Below, one piece after another: positions 53,233-63,343 of a stretch of DNA of 64,000 nucleotides. Where the stretch lies: positions 26,630,951 to 26,694,950 of the forward strand of contig CM020620.1 in the NCBI GenBank assembly GCA_009829735.1, in the 5' to 3' direction. The stretch comes from Pyropia yezoensis (taxonomy: Eukaryota > Rhodophyta > Bangiophyceae > Bangiales > Bangiaceae). How positions within the stretch are numbered: position 1 is the first letter of the stretch; each line of letters opens with the position of its first letter. Position numbers and translations under genes: made by a program. The notes beneath the pieces are model-generated. The model worked only from the letters and a program-made list of their open reading frames with translations, searched no databases and was not told the DNA's origin.

Positions 53233-53438
53233 TGGTTTCCGTCACCCTTGTGGTGACGCCGTCTTCGGCCCTGGCACACGGATAGGGATCCTGTCCTTTT
53301 CTTGAACTCGTGGTGTTGCGATCTGGTTGATTGTGTTGAGTGGTTACGTTTCACTGCGATCTACTGTTACTCTCCCCCAACCTACCCCGTCGCTCTCTTA
53401 TTCGTGGTGACCGTTACGTCGGTTGACTGATAGTGACT

Positions 53439-54335
53439 ATGTCTAGCCAAGAGACGGGGAACGTTCAAGATGACGGATCGGCGTCGACGCCGACCCCGGA
53501 GGTGAACACGGGAACCGGGATCGGTAACCCGATCGATAACATTGTAGACGCCGATGGTCTCCGGTGCCGGATCGACGTTTGGTACGGCGCGGACGGCCGG
53601 GGGCGGCGGACCGCCTCAATCGTCTTCTGCCGACCTCACTCCGCCGCCACCTTCACCAGGGGATTCCCTGATGGCGTCATTGGCTCGCATCGAGGCCCGG
53701 TTCACCGGACTCGACGCCCGTCAATAGCGTACGGAGGACGCAATGGCAGTGCTGATGTCAACACGCCATACGACGGTACCCCGTCGTGTTCCTCCCACAA
53801 CGGTACGGTTCGAACCGGCCGGACTACTTTCGGAGTCTACCGGGGTCGACCCCGGTGTTGCTACTCCTAGACAACCCCCGGACACGGCGGGTTATGGATC
53901 CGACTCGTCAGCCGAGTTGGAACGCAGTCACACGGAGCGCTACGCTCGGAACACCCAGAGCGGACTCCGCGGACACTGTCCGGCGGATACTTACGCCGGA
54001 ACAGAATCGGCAATGGGGGGGGGCGGTACCCTATCGCAGTACCCCCACGACGACGGAAGCCCAGCAACTCGGGTACCCGAGGTGCCGACGCCGGAAGTTC
54101 CAGCGTCACTGGTGCGAGCCATGACAGCGCAGGTTACTGCGAGCGTACTGAAGCCGATGGAGTCCGATGAGTTTACTCATCAACTGGGCAAGCGACTCGA
54201 TATCCAGGACGCTGACACGGAGATCGTCAACGAAGTCTTCCGGTCGGTACTGACTCCTGAACGTTCTCGTTTGGAGGACCGATCCACTACCACCACTCCT
54301 GCCGCTGCTCGCGCCGCGGATGGGGGTACCCGCGG
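53439..54335 (+). pseudogene. Gag N-terminal fragment, frameshifted
   Basis: ATG 53439 opens a Ser/Thr/Gly-rich Gag N terminus (MSSQETGNVQDD). Protein-like sequence then moves to the next frame near 53560 (SLMASLARIEARFTGLDARQ), meets a TAG at 53725-53727 and continues to EVPASLVRAMTAQVTASVLK and LGKRLDIQDADTEIVNEVF. No capsid core or zinc knuckle is left because the element ends there. It is therefore non-functional. Confidence 0.6.
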
Positions 54336-54625
54336 AAAAGGCTGCCAGGCCCGCCGACACCGCCGCCGACGTGCCGCCGCCGCCGGCCGGCTGGCCGGGC
54401 ACCGCGAGCGACCGCCCCCCCCCGCCCGATGACAGCCGCATCGGCGGCGGGCGCGGCGGTGACACGGCGAGCGGGGGGAGCACCGGCAGCGGCGACGCCG
54501 CCGCGCCGGCCGGCGTCAACGCCGACGGCGGCGGCGGCGGCCGTGAAGGCAACACCGGCGGCGGCGCGACCGCCAGCCGCGCGGGCGCCCGAGGGGGTGG
54601 GCCCGTTGGCCGAGCCGCCGCCGCC

Positions 54626-54656
<31 letters not shown>

Positions 54657-54957
54657 TCCCGCCGCTTCCGCGGCCGCTGCCAGCAGCCGACGACGACCGG
54701 TGGTGAGCCGCCGCGCGGTGGGCGCCGCCCCGCGGGCCGTGCCCCGCGCCCGTCGACGCGGGCGGCCGCCCCGTCGGGCGGTTGCCGTTCATTGTGGCCG
54801 CCGCGGCGCCCGGCAGCGGCGACGACGGCGTCACTGGGCAGCACGGCCGCGCGTGGCGGCCGGGGCTGCCGGTGCCGGTGCCGCCGACGTGGCCAATTCC
54901 GCCGCTGGGGGACGCAGACCGAGACGAGGGTGTGTCCCGATACCCAGCAGACGCCAT
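54335..54957 (-). pseudogene. N-terminal piece of an unrecognised host protein, cut by the retroelement
   Basis: ATG 54957 (MASAGYRDTPSSRSASPS) opens a Gly/Pro/Ala-rich frame with host-like codon use. It continues into the antisense of the retroelement and stops at 54106. The switch from host-like to element-like sequence is near 54300-54345. A poly-Pro/Gly tract is the only other feature, so no function can be given. It may be the first exon of a gene truncated by the insertion or by a rearrangement. Confidence 0.35.
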
Positions 54958-57735
54958 ACTCTGTCAACGTTGACAGCGGGGGGGGGGCGGGGGATGCCGC
55001 CAACAGCGCAGAGGAAAAAGACCAAACACTCCGAGCGTGAAAGGGCAAGGGGAAAAAGGGCGGGTGGGGGGGGGGGGGGGGGGGGGGAGGGGAATGGGGA
55101 GGAAAAGGGGGAGAGAGAGGCAAACAAACAGACCGAAAGGGTGCTTGCCAACGCACAGTGGCAAGGCGACCACCACCCACAACGAGGGAGCGTCCAGCAC
55201 GCACGCACGCGGGCTGGCGAGTGCGCGCACGGCAGAAGACAGTTCCGGTAGGGTGCCCACAGCACAGCGGTAATGGTGACAAAAGCAGAGGGGGGGGGGG
55301 GGGGGTGCCAGGGAGCAGAGGCACACGACGCGGACGCAGGTGCGGACGCCACGGCGGCGGCGGTGGCAGCGACGGCGGTGGCGGCGGCGGTGATGGCGGC
55401 CAGGTGGTGTGGGGCCGGTCGGCGGGGGGGTCTACGCTGTGACCGGTCGGACCCGGCGGGCACGCTGCGTCGCGCAGTCGACGGCCGCCCCGACGCGCGC
55501 GGCTCCCCCCCCCCCGCCGCGCAGCAGCGACGGGCGGCTGCAAGCGGATCCCCCGCGGGCGACGCGGCGCACCCAGGCGAACCAGGGGGGGGTGGGGGCG
55601 GTCGGCCAGCCGCCAATGCGCCAGCGGCGCAACGCGCACAGGCGGCGCGCGCGCGGTTGCGGCCAAGTCGGCACTCCGCTGCCCCCGCCCCACCCCTGGC
55701 CCCCCCCCCCTCGCTGGCCGTCCCGCACCCCCCCCCCTCGACAATCACACGACGCACAACACCGCCGCGCAGGCTGGGCACGCCTGGCAGTGGCGGCCAG
55801 CCAGCGAGGCGGCTGCAAGGCAACATCCCCGCACGAGGGGGATGGTGGTGCTGCGGGGGGGGGGGGGGCGCACCCCCCCGTGCAAGAGACAGGCGCGTAG
55901 GTGGGTGGAAGGCGCGCGGGCGCCAGCCCGGGCGTGGTGTGGTGTGGGGAAACAGCGTCTGGCCACCCTCCGTCACACCCCCCCCAAAATACCGCCCGAG
56001 CAGCGCACCGGGCGCGCGCGCGTGCGGGGGGCGCAGTCGCGGCGGCGAATTCCACGCGGGGGGGTGGGCGGGGGGGGGGCCCTGCGGCGCAGCCCGGCCA
56101 GGCAGGTGTCCTTTCCGGCCGCCCGCCCCACACCGGGGTCACGCTCCAGACACCCCGGCTGACGTTCCGTTCTGGAGGGGAGGTGGGCCGCAGGGCGCAC
56201 GACTGCTTTTCGCCGCCGCCGTGGGCTGCTTGCGTGGGGAGCGAGGGGGGTGACCAGGCACGTGACTGGGGGGGGGGGCCGTGTGCGGGGAGGAGCGCCC
56301 CGGAGGGGTGGGGGTATCTGACCGTGCCACCCAACGAGGCACCCATCCCCGCCCTTTAGCGCGCCGGCCGCGGAGATAGATAGACAGCAACGCCAGCGTA
56401 GCCGCTTCAGGGGACGTCGGGGGGGGGGGGGGGTGAGGGCCTCCTGGCGTGTGGTTTAAGACTAATATTTCTTCAGAGATAGAGAAAGGCTGGGGGCGCC
56501 CGCCATTGGCTGCGCCCCGCGATCCCGGGCACACTCCCGGAACCGGCGCACGCGACTGGCAGGCGCGTGGGGGTCAAGACGGAGTGGTGGCGGCGGCGTG
56601 GCCTGCTGCCAGGTTGGGAGCGGTTCGTTGTCGAGGGGGTGGGGGGGGCGCTGTGGGGTCGGGGCGGGGGCTCCCCCCCCTAATGAATCCCCGTTGCGGC
56701 GACGCGGCCGCCAACCCCCGCCGACTGGGTGCAGGTGGCACGTGGGCGTCGGCAGTGAGCTGGCCTCCGATTCGCTGCATGCAAACTGGCAAAAACCGCA
56801 ACAGTGGGGCGGGGGGGTGGGGGGGTGGGTCGTGACGGGACAGGCGCCGCGCTCGTCCAGCGGGGCCACGCTCAGCGCCGCTTGGAGGGGGCCACCCATG
56901 TAGTATCTCAGTATCCCAAACACAATGCAAAATTTTTGCAGTGGAGAGCCCTCTGAAGCTCTGAGAGTGCTCGGTTGCCGTCGTCGCACCACATCGTCGG
57001 CGACCGGAACCACTGTATTTCACTGCATGTTTTCCTGTATTTCAACGCCTGTTTGAAATGCAGTAGATACAGGCAGATGCTTGCAACTCAGGCACCGAAA
57101 AAGGGCAGCAAGAATGGTGTGATGCACCATACACCACGTGTATTGCATCCCGTAACACACCTCAATGCAAGCTAGATTGCAATGTGAAACACATAGAGTT
57201 GAATAGGCCACTACAGTGCGTATCCGGCACAGTCCGGATGACGCCGGATGACGGCCCCTTTTATTCCGGTCCTTGTGGAATCGCTCATCCATTTTTGTTC
57301 ACTTTAGTAGTTACTTAGCACCTTCTCGAAGCATTTGGACACGTGTTACAGAGGCGGGCCACCTGGAGCTGCCTGATCAGGTGAGTAGACACAGGCACAG
57401 ACACACACCAGAGACAGACACAGTCACAGCCACTTGCCGCATCGACGTCAATGCCTCGCCGCAGTGTCTGCACCGCCCCAGACACCCGCCGTCCCTGACA
57501 CAGTGGGACACACCGTTCAACGGATCCCGCCAGACACTCCGCACGCTTGCTGGTGCTCCCACGCGCGGCCGCCTGTACTTGCTGTCACCCGACGCACACA
57601 ACTACGCCCGCGGCCTCCCGCCCACATGTCCTCCCGTACCACAGCAGACGCATTCACCCGCCGACGCACGAACCTAAATCACCATAGCAGCTGCGTCCGG
57701 CTCATCCATCCACATGCACCACTCACGGCATACTC
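54958..57735. other. Spacer between the two retroelements
   Basis: 54958-56440 is GC-rich, with G runs (55067-55087, 55290-55304) and frames open on both strands at 55270-56250 that I cannot tell from composition. 56880-57735 is AT-richer; it has CCGGATGACG repeats at 57234-57253 and a good donor-like CAGGTGAGT at 57379-57387, but no identifiable gene. Confidence 0.4.
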
Positions 57736-58206
57736 TGTGTGGCAGTATTGACCCCCAGGTAGGGGGGCAACACGTGCCATGCAAGGGGCGGCAGGCCACT
57801 AGCCTGGTCCGTTCCTCCCCCTGCATTTGGGTCCATACTCCCTAAGTTTGGGATAGTTAGCTTAGTAGTAAATCCAACTTGGATTTGAGGGTTTTCTGCA
57901 TTTATCGTCTTGAATTTTCGTGTGGCCCGGTGGGCAGGTGCTGGGGTGGGAGATTCTGAGTGGCGAGATTCTGAGGGGACCCTGGGGGGATAAGGGGAGG
58001 GACAGCGGGGCTTTGCCCTGCGTCCCCGTCCCGACCAAGAAACTGTGGGACCACACACCATCCTCTTGTTTGTTAGTGGTGGGTTTGCCCCACAACAGGG
58101 ACAGAGTGTGTGCGACTTGCACTTCTTCCGGTTCCCCCGACACGGGAGGCAGCCCTTGTACACCGCCCCAACTTGGGTGTCGTGTGTGCAAGTGGTTTTT
58201 GCCACA
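57736..58206 (+). repeat. 5' LTR of Ty3/gypsy element (471 bp)
   Basis: It starts TGTGTGGCAGTATTG and ends TTGCCACA, directly before TTTGGTGGAGCAGC. The left boundary was fixed by its likeness to the LTR start at 52851. The 3' copy would be needed to confirm the ends. Confidence 0.65.
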
Positions 58207-58208
58207 TT

Positions 58209-58227
58209 TGGTGGAGCAGCAGGGGAC
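58209..58227 (+). other. Primer-binding site
   Basis: TGGTGGAGCAGCAGGGGAC, the same 19 bases as at 53214-53232, standing two bases after the LTR end. Confidence 0.7.
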
Positions 58228-58325
58228 AGAGGTAAACTTTACCTCCGGGTGCACCCAGGTGTAGGGGGCCCTCTGTCTCAGAGGAACGGTGGACTTGGAC
58301 CGTGTCATACGGATCGTCAGCCAAC

Positions 58326-60305
58326 ATGGCTAGTTCGGACCCCCCGTCGTCCGGGGAGTACACGGGTGACGCACGTACTTCAGTGCCTTTGAATACTGGT
58401 GAGACACAGGTGGGTTTACCTGGGGTTGCGGAGGGACTGGAGGTCCCTCAAGCCAGCAGGACTGGAAGTGCGGGCGGGCAACAGGCCACCCCGACTCAGT
58501 CGGGAGTTCACTCGGGTGACACTTCTGATGTGGGTGGGCCGAAGTCTGGCCACCGTGTGGTATACTCAACGGGAACGTCCCAAGGGGTGAGGACTGTCCC
58601 CGCGGGTTCCACTCGGGTTGGAGCCAACTTTGGCTTGGAGCCGTCGCCAGCTAGGCTTTCGGAGGACGGCGGACCTCCGTTGGTCGGCGATGGGCTCGCG
58701 CCCATGCCCCCGGTTGAGACCCCTGAGGAACGTGGTTACCCCTCAGGTGGACTCCCGGAGGCGGACCGAGACTCAACTGGAGTCGATAATCCACTCCTCC
58801 CGGAAACTGTCCGTCGGGAGGCGACCAATGTGTTGCGGCAGACTTTGCCGGACCTGGTGGTCACGATGACGAATACTATTCTGAATCAGATTGTGGCGAG
58901 TTTGCCAGATGGCCTTAATGTCCAGACCGGATTGGGGCTTTCGAGCCCGCAGGCGCAGGGGGAATCCCTCCTTACGCCTATCTCGGGTCGCCCCATACAG
59001 GGGGCGACACCTTTGACTCCCAACGAGGGAGCCACACCATACTCGGTGGGGCATGTGGCAGTATCGCGACTGCCACGTATAACGGACCCAGCGATCGGTG
59101 CTGTAAGGATTTGGGCTGAAAAGCCCATATCTGGCCCAAGATGTCAAGGATTCAACCCGTGGCGCAGTGGTCCACAACGCCTGGTTAACATATGTTCCAT
59201 GGCGTGGGTTCGATTCCGGGCATCCAACATCGATTTTTCCGGCGATTTCAAGGTGACTTCTGCTACAGGGCATGCGCCCTTCATGGGGGAGTTCTCCCCG
59301 GCAACGCCGGCGGCTACACCAAGCGCGCCGCGCCGGACTACAGGCACTGAGGGTGAACTTACCCCAGTGCCACAGCGGCTATTCCCTCAACGTGAGGTGC
59401 CGCCCAAGATCCAGGTAGCCAACCCGGTCTACCAGAGGATCTTTGATTGTGAGACCTACGCCCTCCACAACAAGTCGGTGGCGTATGGTCCTGACCAGGC
59501 CCGAGCCATGGGCCGTGCCAAGAAGAATGCACTTCACTCTTTTGGGCACAAAGCGGAGTGGGATGGAACTCCCCCACTCCGTGTCTTTGAGTTCCTACGT
59601 CGTTTCACAAAAGCCTGTGACGACAATGCCATAAGTGATGGCATGGCTTTTTACATGCTACAGGAGTTTACGAAGGGCGACCTGCAGACAGAACTTATGT
59701 CCGTCATGCCCAGCTCCTCAAGTGGAGGCGCTGGGGAGGTGACGTCCTATTTGGAGCTCGTGAACTGGTTGTTGAGGGCCATGGTTGATGAAGCGGCGTT
59801 GGCTTCTCAAGTCGAGGAGTTTACGCAAGCCCATCAGGAAGAGGCGGAGGACGAGTTGTCCTTTGCGGAGCGAGTCCGTAAGCTCAACAATCTTTGTGGG
59901 TTTCTTCATCCACAAGCTGTGGTGAAGAGTCGGTTTGTGGAGGGACTCCATTGGTCAGTCCGGATGGAGACCCGGGAGCATAACACTGTTCGGGCGACCC
60001 TGGCCGAGTTGGCTAGGTTCGCCTACCGCAGAGGCGAGGCCTACCGCAAGTTGCGAGAGGAACAACGCCAGGAGCGTCAAGCCGAGTTGGCCAAGGAACG
60101 GGAGGAGGCGCGCCAGGCCAGAGAGTTGAGAGAGGCACGCCGAATCCGCAAGGAGAGGGTGGTAGCTGCCGTGGGAACTTCCCAGGGTATCTCTTCGTCT
60201 TCCCCAGTTGGGAAGACCCCTCCGGGAACTGACAATCGGTGTTGGAACTGCAACTCCGATGGACACTGGGCATATGATTGCCCTATGTTGAGTAAACGCA
60301 TTTAA
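58326..60305 (+). CDS. Gag polyprotein (capsid and CCHC nucleocapsid)
   Basis: The 659-aa Gag starts at ATG 58326 (MASSDPPSSGEYTG). Residues 1-250 are Ser/Gly/Pro/Thr-rich; an odd segment at about 59100-59240 carries tRNA-like promoter boxes (listed separately). The retrotransposon gag/capsid core lies at about residues 370-560 (FEFLRRFTKACDDNAISDGM, AFYMLQEFTKGDLQ, ERVRKLNNLCGFLHP, RFVEGLHWSVRMETREHNTV). A Lys/Arg/Glu-rich coiled stretch (REEQRQERQAELAKEREEAR) follows, then one zinc knuckle CWNCNSDGHWAYDC, a perfect CX2CX4HX4C. The TAA at 60303-60305 is followed in frame by 61 further Lys/Ser/Asp-rich codons to a TGA at 60489. Confidence 0.9.
   Translation: MASSDPPSSGEYTGDARTSVPLNTGETQVGLPGVAEGLEVPQASRTGSAGGQQATPTQSGVHSGDTSDVGGPKSGHRVVYSTGTSQGVRTVPAGSTRVGANFGLEPSPARLSEDGGPPLVGDGLAPMPPVETPEERGYPSGGLPEADRDSTGVDNPLLPETVRREATNVLRQTLPDLVVTMTNTILNQIVASLPDGLNVQTGLGLSSPQAQGESLLTPISGRPIQGATPLTPNEGATPYSVGHVAVSRLPRITDPAIGAVRIWAEKPISGPRCQGFNPWRSGPQRLVNICSMAWVRFRASNIDFSGDFKVTSATGHAPFMGEFSPATPAATPSAPRRTTGTEGELTPVPQRLFPQREVPPKIQVANPVYQRIFDCETYALHNKSVAYGPDQARAMGRAKKNALHSFGHKAEWDGTPPLRVFEFLRRFTKACDDNAISDGMAFYMLQEFTKGDLQTELMSVMPSSSSGGAGEVTSYLELVNWLLRAMVDEAALASQVEEFTQAHQEEAEDELSFAERVRKLNNLCGFLHPQAVVKSRFVEGLHWSVRMETREHNTVRATLAELARFAYRRGEAYRKLREEQRQERQAELAKEREEARQARELREARRIRKERVVAAVGTSQGISSSSPVGKTPPGTDNRCWNCNSDGHWAYDCPMLSKRI
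59160..59217 (+). other. tRNA-like A-box/B-box pair inside gag
   Basis: TGGCGCAGTGG at 59160-59170 fits the Pol III A box (TRGCNNAGYNGG), and GGTTCGATTCC at 59207-59217 fits the B box; their starts are 47 bases apart, as in a tRNA gene. Three of four D-stem pairs can form (GCG with CGC), but the T stem and anticodon stem cannot, so this is not a working tRNA. The D-arm is preceded at 59112-59127 by a GGGCT-GAAA-AGCCC tetraloop hairpin. It may be a tRNA-derived SINE head caught in frame in gag. Confidence 0.5.
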
Positions 60306-60487
60306 CAACTCGTTAAGAATGCGACTAAGAAGTCGGCTACGAACGAAGTACGTTCACGCCGCGATGGTGGACCTCGACCGGTGGTGGCGGTCGCCACACC
60401 CTCGACGAAGGGGGCGGACACGTCGTCCTCGGACTCGTCGTCTTCCCCTTCGTCCTCAGATTCGGACGCCAAGTCGGCGGGAAACGA

Positions 60488-61357
60488 ATGACCGTTGGAG
60501 CTGGCCGTCCGAAGCTCACAACGGCAGCCTCGGCCAAGTGGGCCAAGAGGACGAATCAACCGTGCCGGATACTGCGGCGACCTAAGGGAGTCCGCCCACC
60601 TCGGGTAGGACTCCCCAAGATTGTAAACCCACGTCGGGTCATCGCGGTGCTGACGGGTGAGAACTTCCAGGTGGCTGGACGGGTGCAACTTGCCCCCGGC
60701 CGCGCCTGTTGTGCCCGTATCGTACTTGATACCGGGTCAGGAGCCTCCTTGATACGCAAGTCGCTATTACCAAAGGAGATGAAGCTCCAACGCTGGAAGT
60801 CTAAAGCTGACCATCTGACTGATATCAATGGTGGGGTACTTCCCATTGTTGGTGCCGTGACCCTACCAACTAGGTTGGGGACCCATGAGGTCGACGTGAC
60901 CTATGGTGTAGTTGAGAATATATCGGTACCCCTGCTTCTGGGTACCCCTTATGTCGTAACACAAGTGCATTTGATTTGTGGCCCTGAGTACTGGGTCAAG
61001 TTGATGAATGGGGAGACTATCCCCATCCTTGGTAAGGGAAAGTCTGTGGCTCCTGTGACAGTCTCACAGTCGAAGCCTGTTTGCTCTGTGAGGGAAGGGT
61101 TTACTGCTACCCTGCGTTTAGCCCGTAAAGTCACGTTGCCCCCCAACTCGGTGGCGCACGTTGATGTTGTAACTGATTATACGGGGAACGGGTTGGTGCA
61201 CCCTAACCCCCGTCTTGCTCGCAAGCACCAAGTGCATGTTGCCCTTTGCACGACGGACTCCAAAGCCGGAGCCCCGTGGAGGATCCAGGTGATGAACCTG
61301 AGCTCGTCGCCCAAGTACTTCAAGTCGGGAGCCAAGTTCGGCTATATCGACCAATAA
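60488..61357 (+). pseudogene. Pol protease region
   Basis: The ATG at 60488 overlaps the TGA that ends the upstream Gag-frame extension (ATGA), one base back in phase. A basic linker leads to the aspartic protease: IVLDTGSGASLIRKSLL (active-site D-T-G), VDVTYGVVENISVPLLLGTPYV (flap and second strand). The region then goes on about 130 residues (VAHVDVVTDYTGNGLVHPNP) and stops at TAA 61355-61357, after which the same frame continues into RT. In intact members this is one polyprotein. Confidence 0.75.
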
Positions 61358-62167
61358 GAGGGACCGGTAGTAGCGGTCACCCTCAACGCGGGCGCAAGTA
61401 GCGACCCGAAGTCCGGAAAGGAGAAGCACCAAGCCAAGCCGGCCGCCTCTCCTCGGCCCCATGTGAACATGGAGGGTGTCCCACCCAGGTTGAGGGTTCA
61501 AGTTGAACGCCTCTTGGACCAATATCACAAGTTGTGGGATGGCCAATTGGGACTCATGAGAGCTACCCAACACCGGATCGAGTTGAAAACCGGTGCACCC
61601 CCTATACGCCAACAACCGTATAGGGGAGGGCCCCGTTCAAGGGCCCTCGTTAAGGAGCAAGTTGCTCGCATGGAGGCCCTTGATGTGATCGAGGCCAGCA
61701 ACGCCGAGTGGGCGAGTCCGGTGGTTATCGTCCCCAAAGTTGATGGGACCCCCCGGTTCTGTATCGACTACCGTAAGCTCAACGAGAGCACGGTGAAGGA
61801 CAGTTATCCCCTACCTAGGATGGACGACTGTCTGGACTCTCTGGGGGAGGCAAACGTGTTCTCTACCCTGGACTGTATCGCGGGGTACTGGCAAATTCCC
61901 ATTGCCCCGGAGGACAGGCATAAAACTACCTTTACCTGTCACTGTGGTACCTACCAGTGCAAGCGTCTACCGTTTGGTCTGTGTAACGCGCCGGCAACTT
62001 TCCAGCGCGCTATGGATATGATTCTGGCCGGAGTACGGTGGCAGATCTGTCTCGTGTACCTAGACGATATCATTGTGTTCTCCCGAAGTCCGGAGGAACA
62101 CATTGGCCATCTTGGCCAGGTGCTCAAGCTACTTGCTGACGCCAGGGTGTTACTGAAGGCGAGCTAG
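61358..62167 (+). pseudogene. Pol reverse transcriptase, fingers and palm
   Basis: In the same frame as the protease, the RT entry segment (HRIELKTGAPPIRQQPYRGG) is followed by the family blocks: ASPVVIVPKVDGTPRFCIDY, KLNESTVKDSYPLPRMDDCL, FSTLDCIAGYWQIPI, TTFTCHCGTYQCKRLPFGLC, NAPATFQRAMDMIL and the catalytic CLVYLDDIIVFS with the YLDD box. The frame ends at TAG 62165-62167 in the thumb, just where the conserved KCHFF..EVEYLGH block should begin; that block continues right after the stop. Confidence 0.85.
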
Positions 62168-63343
62168 TGCCACCTCTTCACTCAAGAGGTGGAATACTTG
62201 GGACATGTTGTCCGTCCGGGGCGTCTCAGTGTCAACGAGAAAAACTTGAGGGCCATCCGTAAGGCTCAGTACCCCCGGACCCAGACCCAGATGAGGAGCT
62301 TCCTCGGGATGTGTAACGTGTACCGACGTTTCACCCAGGGCTTCGCCAAGGTGGCTAAACCGTTGAATGAGTTAGTGAGCTCAACGCTACCGAAGAACCT
62401 GCCTCCCCCAAGTAGGGTGGAGCAGGAATCCTTTGAGACTCTTCGGGACCTTCTGCTGAAGCCCCCTATCCTGGCTATTCCCAGGTTGGGAGGCCACTAC
62501 ATCCTGGATGTGGACGCTAGCTACGACCAACTTTGTTGTGTGTTGCTTCAGCAGCAACCGGACAAGGAGTACTTGCCGGTGGGATACTTCAGCAAGGGGC
62601 TGAACTCGGCCGAGAAGAACTACGGAGTCACCGAGTTGGAAGGACTCGCAGTGGTATGGGCGGTGACGTCACTTCTTCACTACCTAGAGGGTGAGAAGTT
62701 CCTCATCCGCTGTGACCACCGCTCGTTGCAGTTCATCTTCAAGACGGACTGTACGAACACTCGTCTCAACCGGTGGAGGGTGCGACTGGCGCCCTTCAAC
62801 TTTCATATTGAGCACCGACCTGGCAGGCAACATGCCCTTGCCGACGGCCTCTCTCGGGTACCTACCGAGGGGCTGGACACTAACCCAGTCGATGAGGACA
62901 TCCCCATCGGGGGGGTAGTCACGCGCTCGGGTCAGGCGTTGAACCCCGAGGCGCCAGGGAACAAGAAGTACTTGCCCCTGTCCCTGGACGAGGTGGTGAA
63001 GGCCCAGGCCGAGGATCCCTTCTGCAAGTCGCAGAGGGATACACTGGATACAGTGGCAGAGACGCGGTTCTTTCTGGGAGACGATGGCCTCCTCATGAGG
63101 AGGGGGGTATTCCAGGGGACCGAACAACTTGTCGTCCCCGCATCCCTCAAGGACAGTATCCTTGAGAGGGAGCTCAACGCTCCCACGGGTGGACACCTGG
63201 GGTCTAGTAAACTGTACCAGACCCTGAGGACCAGGTACTACTGGCCGTCCATGGTGGTGGACATCTACAGTTGGGTGGGTGCCTGCACAAGTTGTGCACA
63301 GAACCGTTTGATGGAACGGCGGCCTACTACGGCTATGCTATAG
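62168..63343 (+). pseudogene. Pol RT thumb, RNase H and integrase zinc domain
   Basis: EVEYLGHVVRPGRLSV and TQMRSFLGMCNVYRRF complete the RT thumb and connection. RNase H shows its catalytic acids in YILDVDASYDQLCCVLLQQQ, YGVTELEGLAVVWA and RCDHRSLQFIF. The tether FNFHIEHRPGRQHALADGLSR is typical of Ty3/gypsy. The integrase zinc domain follows: GGHLGSSKLYQTLRTRYYWP...CTSCAQNR has the second His and both Cys, but the first His is replaced (ELNAPTGGHLG). TAG at 63341-63343 ends this stretch. Confidence 0.85.

Larger units (their letters stand above)
52851..54335 (+). mobile_element. Truncated Ty3/gypsy-like retroelement (5' part)
   Basis: This relic has one LTR, a primer-binding site and a damaged gag start, then ends abruptly in GC-rich host-type sequence near 54335. 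It shares LTR termini (TGTGTxGCAxTAT ... ACA) and PBS with the element at 57736, but the LTR bodies differ, so they are relatives rather than copies. GC content is lower than in the neighbouring host sequence. Confidence 0.7.

Noticed and set aside
55273-56253. Ala/Gly/Arg-rich 326-codon plus-strand frame between the retroelements
   Set aside because: Equally long minus-strand frames overlap it, and no motif or good start context is present.
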